A program made the translations under genes and the position numbers. Positions 34,009 to 43,348 of a stretch of 64,000 nucleotides of DNA are shown here, in pieces. The notes under the pieces are model-generated. The model searched no databases and was not told where the DNA came from. It saw only the letters and a program-made list of their open reading frames with translations. The stretch covers positions 1-64,000 of the forward strand of contig CAVOKZ010000046.1 in NCBI GenBank assembly GCA_963696625.1, in the 5' to 3' direction. This stretch comes from JAWVFN01 sp963696625. GTDB taxonomy: Bacteria > Actinomycetota > Thermoleophilia > Solirubrobacterales > 70-9. How positions within the stretch are numbered: position 1 is the stretch's first letter; each line of letters starts with the position of its first letter.

Positions 34009-34025
34009 CAATTCTCTCCGAATTG
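34009..34025. promoter_or_regulatory. Inverted repeat at the Rrf2 gene start, possible operator
   Basis: CAATTC, TCTCC, GAATTG form a perfect 6-bp dyad with a 5-base spacer, 7 bases upstream of the Rrf2 ATG on the minus strand. Autoregulation by the Rrf2 protein is a natural guess, but unproven. Confidence 0.4.
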
Positions 34026-34087
34026 AGGAGTTTGATGCGCAGCGGGCGCTTCAGTCCGGCGCCGCACCTGGTGATGTCCGTCCCAAA

Positions 34088-34105
34088 CACGAACATATGT
34101 TCGTG
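34088..34105. promoter_or_regulatory. LexA (SOS) box
   Basis: CACGAACATATGTTCGTG is a perfect 18-bp palindrome, and its core CGAACATATGTTCG matches the Gram-positive/actinobacterial LexA consensus CGAACRNRYGTTCG at every position. The ATG inside it is the best start of the HNH gene, so LexA would sit on the start of a leaderless or short-leader transcript. Confidence 0.75.
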
Positions 34106-34987
34106 GCAGCGAGAAAGGACAAGGAGCACACCGAAGCCCGACGACTGCGTCGAATGGGCTGGTCGCTGACGGCCATAGCCGACGCTCTCGGCGTCTCGAT
34201 TTCGTCAGTGAGCGTGTGGGTCCGTGACATCCCGGGGCAACAGCGAAACGCGGTGCGACCGGCAATCGTCGAGGCCGAGCCGATCGAGGTAGCCGACAAG
34301 CCCCTTCGCCGGTGCGGTAAGTGCCTGGAAGACCTGCCGGAATCTGCCTTCAACATGCATCCGAAAGGCCGGCAGTGGTGGTGTCGCGAATGTTTCCGCG
34401 CCTATTTCCGAGCTCGAGGTGATCGCCATCGGGTGCAATCGGCCGCAGCGAAGGCCAAACGCGTCGCCCGGGCTCGGGAGACGGTTGAGCGACTCAAACA
34501 GGCAGGTCGGTGTCTCGACTGTGGAGAAGGAGACCCTGTTGTCCTCGAGTACGACCACGTCGGCGACAAGCGCCAGGACATCGGCAGGCTGATCAACTCG
34601 GGTCCGTCAATCGAGCTGTTGCTTGACGAGATCGCCCATTGCGAGCTCGTGTGCGTCAACTGCCACCGGCGCCGAACCGCACGGCGAGACAACTGGAGGC
34701 GGGCCAATCCAAGATGGTGGGCAGGATCGCCACCAGCTGGACTGGAGCGAGCCCGCAACATGGCGTACGCCTACAGCTACTTGGAGCGAAATCCCTGTGT
34801 GGATTGCGGGTGCGCGGAGTTAGCCTTGCTCGACTTTGACCACGTCTGGGACGAGAAACTCGGCACCGTGCTGAAGATGGCGCGAGATGGCGTCGGCCTC
34901 GCGCGTCTTGAGGCCGAAATCGCAAAGTGCCAAGTGCGGTGCGCCAACTGCCACCGACGCCGACACACGCACCTGGCGGTCGCCTAG
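34097..34987 (+). CDS. HTH + zinc-finger + tandem HNH-like protein, probable SOS-induced nuclease
   Basis: 296 residues from ATG 34097. An N-terminal helix-turn-helix (LRRMGWSLTAIADALGVSIS then SVSVWVRDI) is followed by a Cys4 finger (RCGKCLEDLP ... WWCRECF) and two copies of an HNH/Zn-like module: CLDCGEGDPVVLEYDHVGDK ... CELVCVNCHRRRT and CVDCGCAELALLDFDHVWDEK ... CQVRCANCHRRRH. The DH of each module is the expected metal and catalytic site. It starts inside a LexA box. GC is below that of neighbouring genes, suggesting acquisition. The start could be the GTG at 34103. Confidence 0.7.
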   Translation: MFVAARKDKEHTEARRLRRMGWSLTAIADALGVSISSVSVWVRDIPGQQRNAVRPAIVEAEPIEVADKPLRRCGKCLEDLPESAFNMHPKGRQWWCRECFRAYFRARGDRHRVQSAAAKAKRVARARETVERLKQAGRCLDCGEGDPVVLEYDHVGDKRQDIGRLINSGPSIELLLDEIAHCELVCVNCHRRRTARRDNWRRANPRWWAGSPPAGLERARNMAYAYSYLERNPCVDCGCAELALLDFDHVWDEKLGTVLKMARDGVGLARLEAEIAKCQVRCANCHRRRHTHLAVA

Positions 34988-34996
34988 TCTTCTGCT

Positions 34997-35068
34997 GCCC
35001 CCGTAGCTCAATGGCAGAGCAGGAGATTTTTAATCTCAAGGTTGCGAGTTCGATTCTCGCCGGGGGTA
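34997..35068 (+). tRNA. tRNA-Lys (anticodon TTT)
   Basis: Acceptor GCCCCCG pairs with CGGGGGT, with a G-T first pair. The D arm is GCTC/GAGC, the anticodon loop TTTTTAA, and the T arm GCGAG/CTCGC with loop TTCGATT. No encoded CCA. It lies 9 bases after the HNH gene. Confidence 0.93.
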
Positions 35069-35100
35069 CTTTCGCCTTTCCGCTGGGAGACTTGTGGCGG

Positions 35101-35994
35101 ATGCGTCTCAGGCACTGGATAGACGGGCACCGCACGGGGTTCTGGTTGCTCGCCTACTCCCTCGCTTCCGCCGGCTTCTGGGCGTCCGTTGTCATGTCGA
35201 GCTTCTATCCCGTTCCCGGCGTAGCGATCCTCGGCTTCGGGATCGCTCTGACGATTGGCGGTGGAGCCTGCACCGAGGGCATTGGGCAGGCCGGGAAGTG
35301 CCTTGGGCTCTTCGTCGGGATCGGCTTCATCGTTACCGCGATCGCCGTCGACGAGACCTCCGGACTTCTTTACGTCGCGTGGTTCTTCATAAGCGGAGCC
35401 GCCATCGTCCTAACGGCCTTAGGGCTCGCCCTTGCGTGGTGGGCCCACAGTGAGGGCTGGGGGCAAGATCCCCCACCAACGTGGCTCGGAGTCGTTGGAG
35501 TTGCCTTGAGCGTCTGCATGCCGATCGTCGGTCTGATCCAGCGAGGCCGGACGGTTCGCGCCTCACACGACCCAGCCGTCATCATCGATGACACCGCGGG
35601 GACGTTCCGGGGCGTTTCGTTCGGCGATGATACGAGCCAGGTCGTGGCGAAATTGGGGCAGCCCGTCGCGCGCCGGCGCTTTGGTGTGGGCGGATACAAC
35701 TACGACGGTCTGTCAGTTGTGTTCAAAACGCGGGATCGTCTCCGAATTCAGTCTCGCGGATGAACGCCCGGCGACCAACGCAGGCCTGGGAATCGGTGAC
35801 AGCGCGTCCCTCTTCGAAGCGACGTACCCCGGCATTCATTGCGAAGGATCCCATCGCGGCGTGGACAGCGAGGAGCTCTATCTCTCATGCGAGGGGCTGC
35901 TCTCTCAGGTGTCTCAGCGTCCATCGAGGCTGACTACACGGACCCAGGAGTGCCGGTGGACGCCGTCCGGCTCCGACCAGCGCAGAGCCCGTAG
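35101..35994 (+). pseudogene. Membrane protein with repeated ligand-type domain, two compensating frameshifts
   Basis: The first 220 codons encode a membrane protein with about five helices (FWLLAYSLASAGFWASVVM, VAILGFGIALTIGGGA, CLGLFVGIGFIVTAIAV, WFFISGAAIVLTALGLALAWW, WLGVVGVALSVCMPIVGLI) followed by a soluble domain (TFRGVSFGDDTSQVVAKLGQP). The frame stops at 35763, but coding clearly continues one frame over (IVSEFSLADERPATNAGLGI, then FEATYPGIHCEG), shifting at about 35738 and back at about 35905 to end at TAG 35994. The total is 894 bases, a multiple of three. Function unknown. The shifts may be sequence errors. Confidence 0.5.
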
Positions 35995-36090
35995 GGCTCG
36001 AGCCTCGCTGGGAAGCCGCCTAGAACGGATCCCGGCCCGCCGTGATCGCTATCGCCAAGGTCGCGGCTATGGCCGCAGTGACGGGGCTCA

Positions 36091-37704
36091 CTAGTGCCGG
36101 AAGTGCCGCTGCCGCGTGAAGACCATCGCCACGCCGGCGGCATCGCAGGCCTCGATCACCTCGGCGTCGCGCTTCGAGCCGCCGGGCTGGATCACGGCCT
36201 TGGCGCCGGCTTCGATCGCAGCCTGGGGGCCGTCGGCGAAGGGGAAGAAGGCGTCGGAGGCGAGCGCCGAGCCCGCGAGCAGCTCGGCCGCGTCGTCGCC
36301 GCGGGCGTTGCGGCACTTCTCGACCGCGAGCCGGACCGAGTCGACGCGGCTCATCTGGCCGGCGCCGATCCCGAGCGCCGCGCCGGCCTTTGCGAGCACG
36401 ATCGCGTTCGAGCGCACGACGCGGACCACGGTCCAGGCGAAGAGCAGGTCGGCCCACTGCTCCTCGCTCGGCTGGGTCTTGGTCACGACCTCCATCAGCT
36501 CGCGCGGCTCGGGAGCGCCGTCCTGGTCCTGGATCAGGACCCCGCCGCGGACCCGCTTGATGTCGCGGCCGCCGTCGGTCACCCGGCGCTCGGCGTCTTC
36601 GAGGATGCGGATCGACTCCTTCTGCTGGAGCACTTCGAGCGCGCCGTCCTCGAACTTGGGCGCGAGCAGGACCTCGATGAAGTTCTCGTGGAGGCGCTCG
36701 GCGAGCTCCTTCGAGACCGGCTCGGTGAGCGCGATCACGCCGCCGTAGGCCGACATCGGGTCGCAGGCGAGCGCCTTCTCATACGCCTCCGCCACGTTTG
36801 AGCCGATCGCGGCGCCGCAGGGGTTGTTGTGCTTGACGATCACCGCCGCGGGGCCTTCCAGGTCGCCGGCGAGGCGCCGGGCCGCGTCGAGGTCGAGAAC
36901 GTTGTTGAACGAGAGCGGCTTGCCGTGCAGCTTCGCCGCCCGCGAGAGCACGTGTGAGCGGGTGCCCGCGTCGGCGTAGAGCGCTGCCCGCTGGTGCGGG
37001 TTCTCGCCGTAGGCGAGGTCCATGACCTTCTCCCAGGAGGAGACCCAGTGGGTCGGGAACGCCTCGTAGCGCTCGCCGAACCAGCGGCTGATCGCCGCGT
37101 CGTAGCGCGCGGTCAGGGCGAAGGCCTCGTTGGCGAGCCAGTGGCGCGTCGTCGCCGAGACCTCACCGTCGCTCTCCTCGAGCTCGGCGAGCACCGCGTC
37201 GTAGCTCTCGGGCTTGACCACGACCGCGACGTGCTCGAAGTTCTTGGCCGCGGCGCGGATCATCGTCGGGCCGCCGACGTCGATGTTCTCGATCACGTCG
37301 CTCTCGGAGACATCCTGCCTCGCGACGGTGCGCTCGAACGGGTAGAGGTTGACGCAGACGAGGTCGATCGGCTCGATCCCGCGCTCGGCGAGGGTCTCGG
37401 TGTGGGCGGGGTCGTCGCGCTTGGCGAGCAGCGCGGCGTGCAGGTGCGGGTGCAGGGTCTTGACCCGGCCGTCGAGGATCTCGGGGAAGCCCGTCATCTC
37501 CTCGACCGCCTGGACCTCGATCCCGGCCTCGAGCAGCGCTTCTAGCGTGCCGCCGGTCGAGACGATCTCGACCCCGAGCTTCTGCAGCCCCGCGGCGAAG
37601 TCGGCTACGCCGGTCTTGTCGGAGACCGAGACCAGCGCCCGCTTGACACGCAGCGCTCCCGGCTCTCCCGCGCTCGGGGTCGGCGTGCTGGGCTGTGTGC
37701 TCAC
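36091..37704 (-). CDS. purH: Bifunctional AICAR transformylase / IMP cyclohydrolase
   Basis: 537 residues. The N-terminal cyclohydrolase domain (VKRALVSVSDKTGVADFA, STGGTLEAL, GRVKTLHPHLHAALL) and the C-terminal transformylase domain (IVKHNNPCGAAIG with the catalytic Lys-His, SNAIVLAK, FFPFADGPQAAIEAG) are complete, ending FTRQRHFRH. It carries out the last two steps to IMP. ATGA overlap with purN. Confidence 0.96.
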   Translation of the reverse strand: MSTQPSTPTPSAGEPGALRVKRALVSVSDKTGVADFAAGLQKLGVEIVSTGGTLEALLEAGIEVQAVEEMTGFPEILDGRVKTLHPHLHAALLAKRDDPAHTETLAERGIEPIDLVCVNLYPFERTVARQDVSESDVIENIDVGGPTMIRAAAKNFEHVAVVVKPESYDAVLAELEESDGEVSATTRHWLANEAFALTARYDAAISRWFGERYEAFPTHWVSSWEKVMDLAYGENPHQRAALYADAGTRSHVLSRAAKLHGKPLSFNNVLDLDAARRLAGDLEGPAAVIVKHNNPCGAAIGSNVAEAYEKALACDPMSAYGGVIALTEPVSKELAERLHENFIEVLLAPKFEDGALEVLQQKESIRILEDAERRVTDGGRDIKRVRGGVLIQDQDGAPEPRELMEVVTKTQPSEEQWADLLFAWTVVRVVRSNAIVLAKAGAALGIGAGQMSRVDSVRLAVEKCRNARGDDAAELLAGSALASDAFFPFADGPQAAIEAGAKAVIQPGGSKRDAEVIEACDAAGVAMVFTRQRHFRH

Positions 37705-38324
37705 TCGGAGATCTTCACGACTCGGGGGTTGTCAGGGTCGAGGCTAACGCGACCGGCGGCGATCAGGCGGATCGCCTCGGGGAGCAGCTCGTGCTCGGTG
37801 GCGTGGATCTTCGTCTCGGTTTCCTCCCGGTCACGGCTGTCGGGAATCGCCACCGCGCGCTGGAGGATGACCGGCCCGGTGTCGACACCGTCGTCGACGA
37901 AGTGGACGGTGACGCCCGTGACCTTGACGCCGTGGTCGATCGCCTGCTGCACCGAGTCGATCCCGGGGAACGACGGCAGCAGCGCCGGGTGGACGTTGAC
38001 GATCCCCTGCTCGCCGAAGCGCTCGACGAAGGCGGGCGAGAGCAGCTGCATATAGCCGGCGAGGACGATCAGGTCGGGGTCCCGCTCGCCGAGCCATCCC
38101 GCCATCACCGCGTCGCGCGCCTCGCGATCCTCCCCCTCGGCTCGGGCGAAGACCTCGGTGTCGACCCCCGCCTTGTGCGCGCGCTCGAGCGCCTGCGCCT
38201 TGGGCTTGTCGGAGGCGACAGCGACGACCTCGAAGCCGTCCTCGGTGTGCAGCTTGTCGAGGATCGCCTGCAGGTTGGTACCGCGGCCCGAGGCGAGTAC
38301 CGCGATCCGGAACGCGTCGGCCAA
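37701..38324 (-). CDS. purN: Phosphoribosylglycinamide formyltransferase
   Basis: 207 residues. It has VLASGRGTNLQAIL, LAGYMQLLSPAFV, the catalytic Asn-His in IVNVHPALLPSFPG and the Asp in VHFVDDGVDTGPVI. It uses 10-formyl-THF at step 3 of the pathway. It begins with TTG immediately after the purF TAG (TAGTTG), so initiation is probably coupled to purF termination. Confidence 0.95.
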   Translation of the reverse strand: MADAFRIAVLASGRGTNLQAILDKLHTEDGFEVVAVASDKPKAQALERAHKAGVDTEVFARAEGEDREARDAVMAGWLGERDPDLIVLAGYMQLLSPAFVERFGEQGIVNVHPALLPSFPGIDSVQQAIDHGVKVTGVTVHFVDDGVDTGPVILQRAVAIPDSRDREETETKIHATEHELLPEAIRLIAAGRVSLDPDNPRVVKISE

Positions 38325-39782
38325 CTAGTTCGAGGCCCCGCTCGCCGGGATCACGGCGATGCTGTCCTCGAGCGCGTACTTGCCCGTGTCCTCGGGATCG
38401 CCTAGCGGGTAGGAGCCGGTGAAGCAGGCGTCGCAATGGCGCTCCGGAGGAACCCCGATCGCCTCGTAGACGCCCTCAATCGAGAGGTAGGCGAGCGAGT
38501 CGGCGCCGAGCTCGGCGGCGATCTCGGCGACCTCGCGGTCGTGGGCGATCATCTCCTCGCGCGTGGACATGTCGATGCCGTAGTGGCAGGGATGGCGGAT
38601 CGGCGGCGATGAGATCCGCAGATGCACCTCCTTGGCACCGGCCTCCTTCAGCATGCCGACGATCTGCCTCGTTGTGTTGCCGCGCACGATCGAGTCATCG
38701 ACCACCACAACTCTTTGGCCGGCGACGATCTCGGGAAGCGGGTTGAACTTCATCCGCAGCCCGCGCTTGCGCAGCTCCTGGCCCGGCTGGATGAAGGTGC
38801 GGGCGACGTAGCGGTTCTTGATCAGGCCGTCGTCCTGGGGGATCCCGGTCGCCCGCGAGAAGCCGTTCGCCGCGGGGTTGCCGGAGTCGGGTACCGAGAT
38901 CACCAGGTCGGCGTCGACCGGCGCCTCCTTGGCGAGGATCTCGCCCATCCGCCCGCGAGACTGCTGGATCACCTTGTTCTCGAGCCGCGAGTCGGGCCTG
39001 GCGAAGTAGATGTGCTCGAACACGCACATCGCCGGCGTGCCGTCGTCGATCACCTGGCGCATCTCGAGCCCGCCCTCGGTCAGCGAGACCATCTCGCCGG
39101 GCCGCACCTCGCGGATCATCTGGGCGCCGATGATGTCGAAGGCGCAGCTCTCGGAGGCGACCACGAAGCGCTCGTCGAGCTTGCCGAGCGCCAGCGGCCG
39201 CACGCCGTGGGGATCGCGGAAGGCGACAATCGCGTGCTTGGTCATCACCACGGTCGAGAAGGCCCCCTCGAGGCGGGGCATCACGGCTGCGACCGCGTCC
39301 TCGATGTAGCTGCCGTTCTCGTCCTTGTAGGACGAGAGCAGCGCCGCGATGATCTCCGAGTCCGAGGTGCCGCGCAGCTCGAGGCCGTTCTCGCGCAGCT
39401 CGTTGTGCAGCGCGACCGCGTTGGTCAGGTTGCCGTTGTGGGCGAGCGCCAGCTCGCGTCCATCGTCGCGCCAGACGGGCTGGGCGTTCTCCCAGGCGCC
39501 GCCGCCGGTCGTCGAGTAGCGGACGTGGCCGATCGCCATGTCGCCGGCGAGGGCGCGCAGCTTCTCCTCGTCGAAGACCTGCGAGACGAGGCCGAGCTCG
39601 CGGAGCGTGGTGATGTGGCCGCCCTCGCAGGTCGCGATGCCGGCCGACTCCTGGCCGCGGTGCTGGAGCGCGTAGAGGCCGAAGTATGCGAAGCGGGCGA
39701 CGTCGCGGCCGGGTGCGAATACGCCAAAGACCCCGCATTCATCCCGCGGGCCGTCGCGATCGGGAATCGGCCGCTCGCTCAA
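38325..39782 (-). CDS. purF: Amidophosphoribosyltransferase
   Basis: 485 residues. The propeptide before the catalytic Cys is short, with cleavage expected before CGVFGVFAPG. The glutaminase domain (ALQHRGQESAGIA, GHVRYSTTGG, AHNGNLTN) and the PRTase domain (VVVVDDSIVRGNTTRQIV) are intact, and Cys residues suited to an iron-sulfur cluster occur (RHPCHYGID, HCDACFTGSYP). Committing step of purine synthesis. First gene of purF-purN-purH; purM, often next to purF, is absent. Confidence 0.95.
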   Translation of the reverse strand: MSERPIPDRDGPRDECGVFGVFAPGRDVARFAYFGLYALQHRGQESAGIATCEGGHITTLRELGLVSQVFDEEKLRALAGDMAIGHVRYSTTGGGAWENAQPVWRDDGRELALAHNGNLTNAVALHNELRENGLELRGTSDSEIIAALLSSYKDENGSYIEDAVAAVMPRLEGAFSTVVMTKHAIVAFRDPHGVRPLALGKLDERFVVASESCAFDIIGAQMIREVRPGEMVSLTEGGLEMRQVIDDGTPAMCVFEHIYFARPDSRLENKVIQQSRGRMGEILAKEAPVDADLVISVPDSGNPAANGFSRATGIPQDDGLIKNRYVARTFIQPGQELRKRGLRMKFNPLPEIVAGQRVVVVDDSIVRGNTTRQIVGMLKEAGAKEVHLRISSPPIRHPCHYGIDMSTREEMIAHDREVAEIAAELGADSLAYLSIEGVYEAIGVPPERHCDACFTGSYPLGDPEDTGKYALEDSIAVIPASGASN

Positions 39783-39904
39783 GTTGGAGTGGGCCTCAAA
39801 GGTAGAGAGGTCAGATGGAGCAGGCGAGCCCGCCTGCCCCCGCAGGTTAGCAACGGGGACCGGCGGCTCTGACGGGGAGGCGAGCCGACCTATCTCGCGG
39901 TTCT

Positions 39905-39965
39905 CGGCGAGTCACTCGCCGCGTAACGCCCACCTCGCTCACGGGACGGGTCCGAAGACCCGTCC
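39905..39965 (+). promoter_or_regulatory. Two inverted repeats in the leader of the lipoprotein gene
   Basis: CGGCGAGT-C-ACTCGCCG (39905-39921) is a 17-base dyad suited to a repressor. GGACGGGTC-CGAA-GACCCGTCC (39944-39965) is a perfect 9-bp hairpin that ends 5 bases before the AGGAGGT ribosome-binding site. They may be an operator and a stabilising or regulatory mRNA hairpin respectively; this is inference. Confidence 0.5.
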
Positions 39966-39981
39966 AGCCAAGGAGGTAACG

Positions 39982-40506
39982 ATGCTCGCCCGCAAGCTCG
40001 CGTTGACCGCTTCGGCGCTCGCCCTGATCGGCGCCGCCGGCTGTGGAGGCGACGACGAGGATTCGGGCGACGCCGCCGCGACCGGCGCCGCTGAGACCCA
40101 GACCGCCCCGCCCCCAGGAGACGCGGCGGCAACTCCGGCGGCGACCGGTACCACGGTCAAGGTGGCCGCCTCCGACTACGGCAAGATCCTCTTCGACGGC
40201 GACGACCAGGCCATCTACCTGTTCGACAAGGAGAAGGGCTCGAGAAGCGAGTGCTACGGGGAATGCGCCGAGGCGTGGCCCCCGGTGCTCACCAAGGGCG
40301 ACCCGGCTCCGGGCGGCGACGCCGATGCCGCTCAGCTCGGGACAACGATGCGCAAGGACGGATCGGTCCAGGTGACCTACGCCGGGCACCCGCTCTACTA
40401 CTACCACAGCGATCCGCCTGGTCAGGTCCTCTGCCAGAACGTCGACGAGTTCGGCGGCCTGTGGCTCGTCGTACAGGCGAGCGGCCAGCCGGTGACCGGC
40501 GGCTAG
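39982..40506 (+). CDS. Lipoprotein with COG4315/PF03640-type secreted repeats
   Basis: 174 residues. The signal peptide ends in the lipobox GAAGCGG and a Thr/Ala/Pro-rich linker follows. Two PF03640-like repeats are visible: GKILFDGDDQAIYLFDKEKG ... CYGECAEAWPPVLTKGDP and VTYAGHPLYYYHSDPPGQ ... GLWLVV. The function of this common surface lipoprotein family is unknown; redox or heme roles have been suggested. The start is fixed by AAGGAGGT 5 bases upstream. Confidence 0.8.
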   Translation: MLARKLALTASALALIGAAGCGGDDEDSGDAAATGAAETQTAPPPGDAAATPAATGTTVKVAASDYGKILFDGDDQAIYLFDKEKGSRSECYGECAEAWPPVLTKGDPAPGGDADAAQLGTTMRKDGSVQVTYAGHPLYYYHSDPPGQVLCQNVDEFGGLWLVVQASGQPVTGG

Positions 40507-40509
40507 GGC

Positions 40510-42685
40510 TCAGAGGCGTTCGGGAAGCGAGCGCCAGGCGCGCTCCGCTTCGGCGAGCGGCAGCTCGAGACTGAGCTGTGCGGCGGCGATCTTGATCGTC
40601 TCGCCCGCCGCTGCCCCGATGATCTCGGCGCCGTCGAGCGCCTCGAGCGCCGGGCGGTCCCCGGCGATCAGAAAGCCCCCCGGCCCTTCGCCGAACAGGG
40701 CCTGCTCGGGCCCGGTTTCCGCGGTGAGCGCTGCGAGATCGATCTCGATCCCGACGCCCCCGGCGATCGCCATCTCGGCCAGGGCGCAGGCGAGGCCGCC
40801 GTCGCTGACGTCGTGGACAGCGCCGAGCGTGCGTCGGCGCGCGGCCTCGCGAACGACGGCGTGGGCCGCCGCAACCGCCGCGATGTCGATCTCGGGCAGC
40901 CCGGCCCCGAGCTCGCCGGCGAGCTTGGCAAGCTCAGATCCCTGGCCGGCGGGTCGGAACGGCCCGATCAGGGCGATCGCGTCGCCGTCGCGCAGCGCGA
41001 TCGGAGGCGCTGCAGCCGCGTCGGGCAGCTCGCCGACCATGCCGACGACCGGCGTCGGGTAGATCGGCCCCTCGCCGGTCTCGTTGTAGAGGGAGACGTT
41101 GCCGCCGACGACGGGAACGCCGAGCGCTTCGCACGCCGCTGCCAGTCCCTCGACCGCGCGGGTCAGCTGCCAGGCGACTCCCGGCTTCTCGGGGTTGCCG
41201 AAGTTGAGGCAGTTGGTGAGCCCGAGCGGCTCGGCCCCGGTGCAGGCGAGGTTGGCGCCGCACTCGAGCACCGCCTCGATCGCCCCGGTGTAGGGATCGC
41301 AGGCGACGCGCCGCCCGTTGCCGTCGATCGAGATCGCGATCGCGCGGCCCGACTCGGGGATCTCGAGCACCGCCGCATCGGCGCCCTCGGGCCGCCGCGC
41401 CGTGCGCGAGCCGACGACGCAGTCGTACTGCTCGAAGGCCCAGCGCTTGGAGGCGATGTTGGGCGAGGCGAGCAGCGCCAGCAGGATCGCGCCCGGGTCG
41501 GTCTCGTCGAGCGTCGCCTCGTTGCCGTAGAGCCAGCCCTCGGGCTCGGCGGGATCGAGGTCATAGAGGGGGCAGCCGTCGACGAGAACCTCGACCGGGA
41601 TCTCGCCGACCTCCTCCGAGCCGGCGAGCACGCGCAGCACGCCGTCGCCCGTGACCTCGCCGATCGCCGAGGAGTTGGTCTGCCAGCGCTCACAGGTCTC
41701 GGCGACGGCATCGAGGTTCTCGGGGGTGACGACCGCGAGCATCCGCTCCTGCGACTCCGAGATCATCACCTCGAACGGCTCGAGGCCGGGCTCGCGAAGG
41801 GGGACCTTCTCGACGTCGATCTCGAGCCCGACGCCGCCGGCCGAGGCCATCTCGCCGGCGGAGGAGGTCAACCCCGCGGCGCCCAGATCCTGGAGCGAGA
41901 CCAGCAGCCCGCGCTCGAGCAGCTCGAGGCAGCACTCGAGCAGCTTCGACTCCTCGAACGGGTCCCCGATCTGCACCGTCGGGCGCTTCGAATCGTCGGC
42001 GCCTGCCTCGAGGCTCCGCCGAAGCCAAGACCGACGCCCCGCCGATCCCGTCGCGGCCGGTCGCGGCCCCGATCAGGACCACGAGGTTGCCCTCGCCCGC
42101 GGCGGCGGCTCGCACCATGTCCTCGGTCTTGGCGAGGCCTACGCACATCGCGTTGATCAGGCAGTTGTGCTCGTAGGGCGCCTCGAAGGCGATCTCGCCG
42201 CCGACGGTGGGGACGCCGATCGAGTTGCCGTAGTGGCCGATGCCGGCGACGGCGCCCTCGAGCAGGAAGCGCGAGCGCTCGGAGCTGAGCTCGCCGAATC
42301 TCAAGGAGTCGAGCACCGCGATCGGCCGGGCGCCGATCGCGAACACGTCGCGGAGGATGCCGCCGACGCCGGTGGCGGCGCCCTGGAACGGCTCGACCGC
42401 GCTCGGGTGGTTGTGCGACTCGACCTTGAACGCGACCGAGTGGCCGTCGCCGATGTCGACCGCGCCGGCGTTCTCGCCCGGGCCCATCACCACCCGCGGG
42501 CCGTCGGTGGGCAGCTTGCCGAGCAGCTTCTTCGAGTGCTTGTAGGCGCAGTGCTCGGACCAGAGCAGCGAGAACATCGCCAGCTCGAGGTGGTTCGGCT
42601 CGCGGCCCATCTTGGAGACGATCAAGTCGTACTCGGAGTCGGTTAGCCCCAGCTCCTGGTGGACCGGCCTTTCCGCCACGCTCAT
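40510..42685 (-). CDS. purL: Phosphoribosylformylglycinamidine synthase II, interrupted by an apparent 1-base insertion
   Basis: Repaired length 724 residues, normal for small PurL. The N-terminal piece runs SEYDLIVSKMGREPNHLELA ... GGILRDVFAIGARPIAVLDS ... ATGRDGIGGASVLAS, then leaves frame near 42014-42020. Removing one C (plus strand) restores ASLEAGADDSKRPTVQIGDP and FEESKLLECCLELL, continuing to the end. ATP-dependent step 4 of purine synthesis with PurQ and PurS. Since purL is normally essential and the rest is perfectly conserved, a consensus error is the simplest explanation. ATGA overlap with purQ. Confidence 0.9.
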
Positions 42686-43347
42686 ACCAGCGCCCGCTCG
42701 GCCGCCATGAACAGCTTCAGCCCGTCCTCGGAGCCCGTCAGCGGGTCGACCGCGTGCTCGGGGTGCGGCATCAGGCCGAGCACGTTGCCGCGATCTGAGA
42801 CGACGCCGGCGATGTCGCGGGCCGAGCCGTTGGGGTTCTCGCCCGGGGCGTAGCGGAAGGCGATGCGCCCTTCGGCCTCGAGCCGGTCGAGCTCGTCGTC
42901 GGAAGCGTAGTAGCGGCCGCTCGCGTGCTTGACCGGGATCGAGAGGCGCTCGCCGGGCTCGATCCCGGCCAGGAACGGCGAGTCGGCGCCGTCTGCGACC
43001 AGCTCGATCTGGCGGCAGACGAACTTCAACCCCGCGTTGTCGAGCAGCGCCCCGGGCAGCATGCCTGCCTCGCAGAGCACCTGGAAGCCGTTGCAGATCC
43101 CGAGCACCGGCCCGCCGCGCTCGGCGAACTCGGCGACAGCCTCCATCGCGGGCGAGAAGCGGGCGATCGCCCCTGCCCTCAAATAGTCGCCGTAGCTGAA
43201 GCCGCCGGGGACGACGATCGCGTCGAGCCCGTCGAGGTCGGTCTCCTCGTGCCAGACGAGGCGCGCCTCGGCACCTGTCCTGAAGCAGGCCGACACGGCG
43301 TCGCGCTCATCGCAGCTCCCCGGGAACTGAAGAACGCCCCACTTCAT
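42682..43347 (-). CDS. purQ: Phosphoribosylformylglycinamidine synthase I, glutaminase subunit
   Basis: 221 residues from ATG 43347 (TTG 43350 is the alternative). Class I amidotransferase with VVPGGFSYGDYLRAGA, nucleophile in VLGICNGFQVLCEAG and the His-Glu pair in LMPHPEHAV. It supplies ammonia to PurL. A GGAG from repeat copy 8 lies 13 bases before this ATG. Confidence 0.94.
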   Translation of the reverse strand: MKWGVLQFPGSCDERDAVSACFRTGAEARLVWHEETDLDGLDAIVVPGGFSYGDYLRAGAIARFSPAMEAVAEFAERGGPVLGICNGFQVLCEAGMLPGALLDNAGLKFVCRQIELVADGADSPFLAGIEPGERLSIPVKHASGRYYASDDELDRLEAEGRIAFRYAPGENPNGSARDIAGVVSDRGNVLGLMPHPEHAVDPLTGSEDGLKLFMAAERALV

Positions 43348-43348
43348 C

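Noticed and set aside
36020..36091. 23-codon frame (GTG start overlapping the purH stop)
   Set aside because: Too short, no independent support; hydrophobic by chance is possible.
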